Below, one piece after another: positions 59,182 through 64,000 of a stretch of DNA of 64,000 nt. The position numbers and the translations under genes are program-made. Source of the DNA: JBBQZO01 sp038207625 (lineage in GTDB: Bacteria > Pseudomonadota > Gammaproteobacteria > Burkholderiales > Burkholderiaceae_D); the NCBI GenBank assembly GCA_038207625.1, contig JBBQZO010000001.1, positions 310,001 through 374,000 on the forward strand. The letters run 5' to 3'. How positions within the stretch are numbered: position 1 is the first letter of the stretch; every line of letters starts with the position of its first letter. The notes under the pieces were generated by a model. It was not told the origin of the DNA, ran no database searches, and saw nothing but the letters and a program-made list of their open reading frames with translations.

Positions 59182-60780
59182 TTACTTGAGCGAGTCGCAC
59201 AGCGTGCTGTTGCGGTAGGCCGCGACGAAATCGTCGAAGCTGCCGCTTTGCACCTGCTCGATGTGCGATTGCTCGGCCAGCGACAGCTCGGCCATGTCGG
59301 CAAACAGCGCCTGTTCGGCCGGCTGCAAGCTGTCCTGCTTGAACGTGGCCGCGTGCAGCTGGCTCTGGCGCAGGCCGAAGGCGGCGAACGAGCCGCCGTT
59401 GGCGCGCAATTCGGCCAGCACATGGGCCGACGGCGTCAGGTCGGGGTTGGCCAGCTTGGCCGCCTGCAGCGCCATCGCGTCCGCGTGCACGCTGTCGCCG
59501 CGCTGTTCGTCGAGCAGTGCGGCCACCGGCGCGATGCACGCCAGCAGTTGTTCGCCCCAGGTCTTGAGCGTGATGTCCTCGCCTTCGCGGTTGAGCAGCA
59601 GGCCGGGACGGCGTCCCTCCTTGACGGTGCGCGCGAAGTTCTCGGTGTGCACGCGGCTTTGCTCCTCGCTGATGCGCGGGCTGTCGTCGAGCGCGCAGAA
59701 CAGCAGAAACGCGTCCAGGAAGCGGCCCGTCTCCAGACTGATGCCGACCGGTTCGAACGGATCGACGTCCATGCAGCGCACTTCGATGTACTGCACGCCG
59801 CGCGTGCACAGCGCCTGGATGGGCCGCTCGCCGGTGCGGATCACGCGTTTCGGGCGGATGGTCGAATAGTATTCATTTTCGATCTGCAGCACCGTGGTGC
59901 TGATCTGGATCCATTCGCCGTCCTTCTTGGTGCCCAGCGCCTCGTACGGCGGATAGGCCTGGTTGACGGCGCGCGAGAGCGTCGTCACGTAGCTTTCCAG
60001 GCAGTTCTCGTGCGGCGTCAGGCCGGACTGGGCGTCGTTCTGGTAACCGAGGTCGCTCATGCGCAGGCTGGTGGCAAACGGCAGGAACAAGGTGTCCTCT
60101 GACAGTGTCTCGAGCTTGTGCGCGCGCCCGCGCAGGAAGCCCGTCGACAGCGCCGGCGAGGCGCCGAACAGATACATCAGCAGCCAGCTGTAGCGGCGGA
60201 AGTTGCGGATCAGCGCGAAATAGCTGGCCGACTGCACGTCGCGCGCCGCGTCAGGCGTGTCGACCGGTGTGCCTTCGGCCACGGCCAGCGCCTGCCACAG
60301 CTGCTCGGACAGCGAATAGTTGTAATGGATGCCGGCGATGCACTGCATCGCTTTCCCATAACGCAGCGCCAGGCCGCGCCGGTACACATGCTTCAACATG
60401 CCGATGTGCGACTTGCCGTACCAGGCGATGGCGATGTCGTCTTCGGCCGGCAGGTCGGCCGGCATCGACTGGCTCCACAGCAGCTCGTCGCCCAGCTTGC
60501 CGTAGGCGTGCCGGTGAATCGCATCGAGCTTGTTGAGCGTGATGCTGATGTCATGCTCGGCCGGGGTGATGAATTCGAGCAGCGCCTCGGCGTAGTCGGT
60601 GGTGATCTGCGGATGCGTCAAGGCCGAACCGAGCGCCAGCGGATGGGGCGTGGCCGCCAGATGGCCGTCGGGGGCCACGCGCAAGGTCTCGCGCTCGATG
60701 CCGCGCAGGCCGGCGCTAAGCAGCGCGCGATGCTCGTCAGTGCCCAGCAGGGCCAGGCGGCGGGTCAGTAGGTTCGACAA
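59182..60780 (-). CDS. gshA: Glutamate-cysteine ligase (type 1)
   Basis: A 532-residue enzyme that makes gamma-glutamylcysteine, the first step of glutathione synthesis, in the cytosol. The proteobacterial type-1 architecture is intact: RGIERETLRVAPDGHLA, TTDYAEALLEFITPAEHD, IAGIHYNYSLSE, RNFRRYSWLLMYLFGASP and RGVQYIEVRCMDVDPFEP. The start is most likely TTG at 60780, with AAAGGA 8 bases upstream; the frame is open to 60882, but that extra sequence is not family-like. It lies about 140 bases downstream of prmC in the same direction. Confidence 0.95.
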   Translation of the reverse strand: MSNLLTRRLALLGTDEHRALLSAGLRGIERETLRVAPDGHLAATPHPLALGSALTHPQITTDYAEALLEFITPAEHDISITLNKLDAIHRHAYGKLGDELLWSQSMPADLPAEDDIAIAWYGKSHIGMLKHVYRRGLALRYGKAMQCIAGIHYNYSLSEQLWQALAVAEGTPVDTPDAARDVQSASYFALIRNFRRYSWLLMYLFGASPALSTGFLRGRAHKLETLSEDTLFLPFATSLRMSDLGYQNDAQSGLTPHENCLESYVTTLSRAVNQAYPPYEALGTKKDGEWIQISTTVLQIENEYYSTIRPKRVIRTGERPIQALCTRGVQYIEVRCMDVDPFEPVGISLETGRFLDAFLLFCALDDSPRISEEQSRVHTENFARTVKEGRRPGLLLNREGEDITLKTWGEQLLACIAPVAALLDEQRGDSVHADAMALQAAKLANPDLTPSAHVLAELRANGGSFAAFGLRQSQLHAATFKQDSLQPAEQALFADMAELSLAEQSHIEQVQSGSFDDFVAAYRNSTLCDSLK

Positions 60781-60924
60781 TTTGGTATCCTTTCTTGTTC
60801 TGCCAGCAGAATAATTTGTGCTGAGAGTAACCGAAATATGATAATTGCGTCGGCCCCGCCGAAATCGCGCCCGCGCACCCACGTTGGCGGGGCGGAATCG
60901 TCATTCTAGCAAACGCTGGATGGC

Positions 60925-61758
60925 TCAGTCTTGTCGTCGCACGCCGCCGGAGACGCGTTCGATGCCGGACAGGTCAACCCAGCTTTGCACCGCGCCGTAG
61001 CCGTGCGCCGTCAACAGAGCGCGCACCTGCTCGGCCTGGTCGTAGCCGTGCTCCATCAGCAGAACGCCGCCCGCGACCAGATGCTTCGGCGCGCCGGCCA
61101 CGATCTGGCGCAGTGCCGACAAGCCGTCGGCATGGTCGGTCAGCGCGCCGGTCGGCTCGAAGCGCAGGTCGCCTTCGGCCAGGTGGCGGTCGCCCGCCGC
61201 GATGTAAGGGGGATTGGAGACGATCAGCTCGAACTGTTCGCTGCCGAGCGCGCCGAACCAGTCGCTGGCAAGCAGGCGCACGGTTGGCGCGTGGCGCGCC
61301 GCGTTGGCGCGCGCCACCGCCAGCGCGTGCGCGCTGACGTCCAGCGCCGTCACGCGCGCGTCCGGACGCGTGTGCGCCAGCGCAACCGCGATCGCGCCGC
61401 TGCCGGTGCCCATGTCGAGCACGCGCGCGCCCGGCAGCATGCGCTCGAGCGCCAGTTCGACCAGCAGTTCGGTGTCGGGGCGGGGAATCAGCACGGCGGC
61501 AGTGACGTCGAACTCAAGGCCGAAAAATTCGCGCCGGCCGACGATGTAGGCGATCGGCTCGCCGTTCAGCCGGCGTTCGATCAACGCCGATAGTGCCTGC
61601 GCCTCGGCGTCGTTGAGCGCGCGTTCGGACTGGGTGATCAGCGCCACGCGCGACAGGCCCAGCGCATGGCAGACCAGGATGCGGTTGTCGAGCGGGTCCA
61701 GCAGCGGGCGTACCTGCAGCGCGCCGATCAGGGTGCCGGGCGCGATCAGGCTGCTCAT
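60925..61758 (-). CDS. prmC: Release-factor glutamine methyltransferase PrmC
   Basis: A 277-residue enzyme that methylates the GGQ glutamine of release factors RF1/RF2. An N-terminal helical domain (residues 1-80) is followed by the SAM-binding VLDMGTGSGAIAVALAHTRPDARVTALDVS and the catalytic NPPY in LIVSNPPYIAAGDRHL. It overlaps dsbB by 4 bases (ATGA). Its substrate RF1 (prfA) is encoded two genes upstream on the same strand. Confidence 0.96.
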   Translation of the reverse strand: MSSLIAPGTLIGALQVRPLLDPLDNRILVCHALGLSRVALITQSERALNDAEAQALSALIERRLNGEPIAYIVGRREFFGLEFDVTAAVLIPRPDTELLVELALERMLPGARVLDMGTGSGAIAVALAHTRPDARVTALDVSAHALAVARANAARHAPTVRLLASDWFGALGSEQFELIVSNPPYIAAGDRHLAEGDLRFEPTGALTDHADGLSALRQIVAGAPKHLVAGGVLLMEHGYDQAEQVRALLTAHGYGAVQSWVDLSGIERVSGGVRRQD

Positions 61759-62222
61759 CGGCGTTTGACGACGACCCAGGCCAGCGCCAGCGTGAACATG
61801 CCGAACCAGACGCACGACCACTGCGGCAGCGACAGGCCCAGCAGCGGCGCCAGCGCGTCCTCGCACAAGCCGTCGGCGCGGAACAGCATCGGCAGATAGG
61901 TGGCCGGCCAGATCTTGTTGAGCATCGTCTCGAGCGGGTCGATGCCGCACGACAGGCCGGGGTGGGCCACGATCCACACGTGGCGCGCGGCCACGCCGGC
62001 GCCGCCCATCGCGGCCAGCATGCCCAGCAGCGCGCCCGGGCGCGGATTGGCCATGCTCGCACCGACCAGGCAGAAGAACGCGACCGCCAGGAACAGGTAA
62101 CGCTGGATCACGCAATACGGACAAGGCAGCATGTCCTTGTAGTGCTGCATATACAGGGCGCCGCCGATCAGGGCGATGCAGGCGACGGCGGTGCCGAGCA
62201 GGACGTTGCGGGTTGAGGACAT
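61755..62222 (-). CDS. dsbB: Disulphide bond formation protein DsbB
   Basis: A 155-residue inner-membrane quinone reductase with four helices that reoxidises DsbA. The first Cys pair is CPYC in DMLPCPYCVIQRYLFL and the second is split between GLSCGIDPLETML and DGLCEDAL. ATG at 62222 (MSSTRNVLLGTA) was chosen; the upstream extension to 62327 does not resemble DsbB. The gene lies between prfA and prmC, an insertion in the normally adjacent hemA-prfA-prmC set, and overlaps prmC by 4 bases. Confidence 0.93.
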   Translation of the reverse strand: MSSTRNVLLGTAVACIALIGGALYMQHYKDMLPCPYCVIQRYLFLAVAFFCLVGASMANPRPGALLGMLAAMGGAGVAARHVWIVAHPGLSCGIDPLETMLNKIWPATYLPMLFRADGLCEDALAPLLGLSLPQWSCVWFGMFTLALAWVVVKRR

Positions 62223-62346
62223 GAAGGTTCCGTTGGAAGCGGGCGGCGTGCCGCGGTCATAAAATGTGCATGATTCTCGCACAAAGCGTGCCGATAACGA
62301 CCAAATCATTGTCGCCGCGGCGCGCACGCCTGTGCTTAAGCGATGC

Positions 62347-63423
62347 TTAATCGCCCAGTGCGGCGAGCAGCTCGGCCTGGTGTTCGGCCGCCAGCGCGTT
62401 GGTCAGGTCGGACAACTCGCCGTCCATGATGAAGTCGAGCTTGTACAGCGTCAGGTTGATGCGGTGGTCGGTCATGCGCCCCTGCGGGAAATTGTAGGTG
62501 CGGATGCGCTCGCTGCGGTCACCCGAGCCGATCAGGCTCTTGCGGGTGGCCGCCTCGGCCGACTGCTGGGCGCGCAGCTGCACGTCCTTGATGCGCGCGG
62601 CCAGCACTTTCATGGCCGAGGCCTTGTTCTTGTGCTGGCTGCGGTCGTCCTGGCACTCGACGACGATGCCGGTGGGCAGATGGGTGATGCGCACGGCCGA
62701 ATCGGTCTTGTTGATGTGCTGCCCGCCGGCGCCGGACGCGCGGTAGGTGTCGATGCGCAGATCGGCCGGGTTGATGTTGACGTCCTCGACCTCGTCGGCT
62801 TCGGGCATCACCGCGACCGTGCAGGCCGAGGTGTGGATGCGCCCCTGCGTCTCGGTGGCCGGCACGCGCTGCACGCGGTGGCCGCCCGACTCGAACTTGA
62901 GCTTGGAATAGGCGCCGTTGCCGATCAGGCGCACGATCACTTCGCGGTAGCCGCCCAGGTCGGAGGGCGACTCCGACACCATCTCCACCTGCCAGCGGTT
63001 GCGCTCGGCGAAGCGGGTGTACATGCGCAGCAGGTCGCCGGCGAACAGGGCCGACTCGTCGCCGCCGGTGCCGGCGCGGATCTCGAGAAAAATATTGCGG
63101 TCGTCGTTGACGTCCTTGGGCAGCAGCATCTTCTGCAGGTCCATTTCCAGCGCCGCCATGCGCGCCTTGGCCGCTTCGATCTCGTCCTGGGCGAATTCCT
63201 TCATGTCCGGGTCAGCCAGCATTTCCTGGGCCGTCTCGATGTCGCCGGTGGCGCTCTGGTAGTCCTTGTACAGCGCCACCAGCGGGCCGATCTCGGCGTG
63301 CTCGCGCGTCATCTTGCGGTAGCTGTCCATGTTCGAGGTGGCACCCTCGCTCATCAAGAGTTCATCCAGTTCGGTCAGGCGGTTGGCCAATTGGTCCAGC
63401 TTCGACAGCATCGATGGTTTCAT
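62347..63423 (-). CDS. prfA: Peptide chain release factor 1
   Basis: A 358-residue release factor recognising UAA/UAG. The anticodon-like tripeptide PAT is in RVQRVPATETQGRIH, and the GGQ catalytic loop is RASGAGGQHINKTDSAVR. The N-terminal domain 1 coiled region (LVALYKDYQSATGDIETAQEML) is normal. It follows hemA by 80 bases and is part of the hemA-prfA-dsbB-prmC block. GGQ-loop glutamine methylation by the nearby PrmC is expected. Confidence 0.97.
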   Translation of the reverse strand: MKPSMLSKLDQLANRLTELDELLMSEGATSNMDSYRKMTREHAEIGPLVALYKDYQSATGDIETAQEMLADPDMKEFAQDEIEAAKARMAALEMDLQKMLLPKDVNDDRNIFLEIRAGTGGDESALFAGDLLRMYTRFAERNRWQVEMVSESPSDLGGYREVIVRLIGNGAYSKLKFESGGHRVQRVPATETQGRIHTSACTVAVMPEADEVEDVNINPADLRIDTYRASGAGGQHINKTDSAVRITHLPTGIVVECQDDRSQHKNKASAMKVLAARIKDVQLRAQQSAEAATRKSLIGSGDRSERIRTYNFPQGRMTDHRINLTLYKLDFIMDGELSDLTNALAAEHQAELLAALGD

Positions 63424-63503
63424 GGGAATACTCGGTCAGATATGGGGATGCGGCGCGGTGGTTTGCGCAGGGAGGGGCGGCGGCAGCGCAAGGCGCTGCG
63501 GCG

Positions 63504-64000
63504 CTAACGGCGTTTGCTGAACAGTTGCGGCAGCAGGGTGGCCAGGCGCGCGCGCTCGTCACCCTGAGCACGGTGCAGCGCTTGCTGCGGACCGTGCAAA
63601 AATTTGGCGGTCAGGCCTTTGGAGAGCGCTTCGAGCACCATCTCGATGTTGTCGCCCTTGGCCAGCATCTTGCGCGCCCGTTCCAGTTCGAACAGGCGCA
63701 GCGACTCGCTCATCTCGTGCAGGTCCTGGATCACCGGCACCATCGCGCGGTCGTCGATCCAGTGCATGAACGATTGCAAGCGCGTCTCGATGATCGCCTC
63801 GGCCTGCGCCACGGCCGCCTGGCGGCTCTCCATGCCGGTCTGAACCACCTGGCCAAGGTCGTCGACGGTGTACAAAAACACGTCATCGAGCCGGCCCACT
63901 TCGGTTTCTATGTCGCGCGGCACGGCCAAGTCGACCATGAAGATCGGCTTGTGGCGGCGTGCCTTGATGGCCCGCTCGACCATGCCCAGTCCGATCAGGG
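63504..64000 (-). CDS. hemA: Glutamyl-tRNA reductase HemA (partial)
   Basis: Only the C-terminal about 165 residues are present; the start lies beyond the right edge. The enzyme reduces glutamyl-tRNA to glutamate-1-semialdehyde, the first committed step of tetrapyrrole synthesis. The visible part begins LIGLGMVERAIKARRHKPIFMVDLAVPRDIETEVGRLDDVFLYTVDDLG, a NADPH-domain region typical of HemA. The helical dimerisation domain follows, ending in LATLLPQLFSKRR. It heads the visible hemA-prfA-dsbB-prmC-gshA run. Confidence 0.95.
   Translation of the reverse strand, partial: LIGLGMVERAIKARRHKPIFMVDLAVPRDIETEVGRLDDVFLYTVDDLGQVVQTGMESRQAAVAQAEAIIETRLQSFMHWIDDRAMVPVIQDLHEMSESLRLFELERARKMLAKGDNIEMVLEALSKGLTAKFLHGPQQALHRAQGDERARLATLLPQLFSKRR

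Overview
The window is high-GC chromosomal DNA of a betaproteobacterium, most likely an Oxalobacteraceae member of the Massilia/Duganella/Telluria group. This is an inference from codon use, the Burkholderiales-type genes (acyl-CoA ligase next to livGHM, DUF3034, EttA, GshA type 1, HI0074-type protein, orphan Hcp) and the gene order hemA-prfA-prmC. No rRNA, tRNA, CRISPR array, intact insertion sequence or prophage was seen. About 68 protein genes are called, two of them cut by the window edges, plus one gene remnant.

Layout. 1-4.6 kb: a leftward cluster of acyl-CoA ligase, livG, livH and livM. A block of REP-like inverted repeats lies between livH and livM. 4.8-14.3 kb: regulators (Crp/Fnr, AraC, HxlR) and small-molecule or housekeeping enzymes, including a rightward run from an Xaa-Pro aminopeptidase to a thioesterase. 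14.4-17.2 kb: a small accessory island, visibly less GC-rich. It holds an orphan HI0074/HEPN-like protein with a degenerate catalytic motif, an orphan type VI Hcp, and a divergent two-gene unit made of an exported protein and an M15-like zinc peptidase without signal peptide. A glutathione-transferase remnant follows, then a kdsA gene outside its usual pyrG-eno context. 17-33 kb: mixed genes, including an AlkB dioxygenase, an outer-membrane barrel, EttA, RarD, two divergent lipoproteins (a PQQ-like propeller and an HzsA-like protein with a CxxCH haem motif), the potassium importer Kup, and two lipoprotein prolyl isomerases of different folds.

33.8-41.8 kb: a self-contained regulatory circuit. 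A MacB-type exporter operon (HlyD adaptor, ATPase, SIMPL protein, FtsX permease) diverges from a sigma-54-dependent response regulator and its histidine kinase. A consensus -24/-12 promoter lies 25 nt upstream of the adaptor gene, and two palindromes sit at enhancer distance. 42-50 kb: an AraC regulator diverging from a membrane protein, a 2OG-Fe(II) oxygenase diverging from an HTH regulator, and a large CheB-CheR-PAS signalling protein overlapping a PAS-only gene that ends in a very strong hairpin. 49.8-54.8 kb: exported proteins, a periplasmic truncated haemoglobin, a DUF3034 protein, and an ECF sigma/anti-sigma pair coupled to a nucleotidyltransferase-like gene. 55-64 kb: a TonB-C/Sel1 protein, an M50-like membrane protein, ElaA, a DUF3291 protein, an HDAC-like deacetylase, and the leftward housekeeping block hemA-prfA-dsbB-prmC-gshA.

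The two stretches most worth follow-up are the Hcp-linked candidate effector/immunity unit at 15.0-16.7 kb and the sigma-54 exporter circuit at 33.8-41.8 kb.
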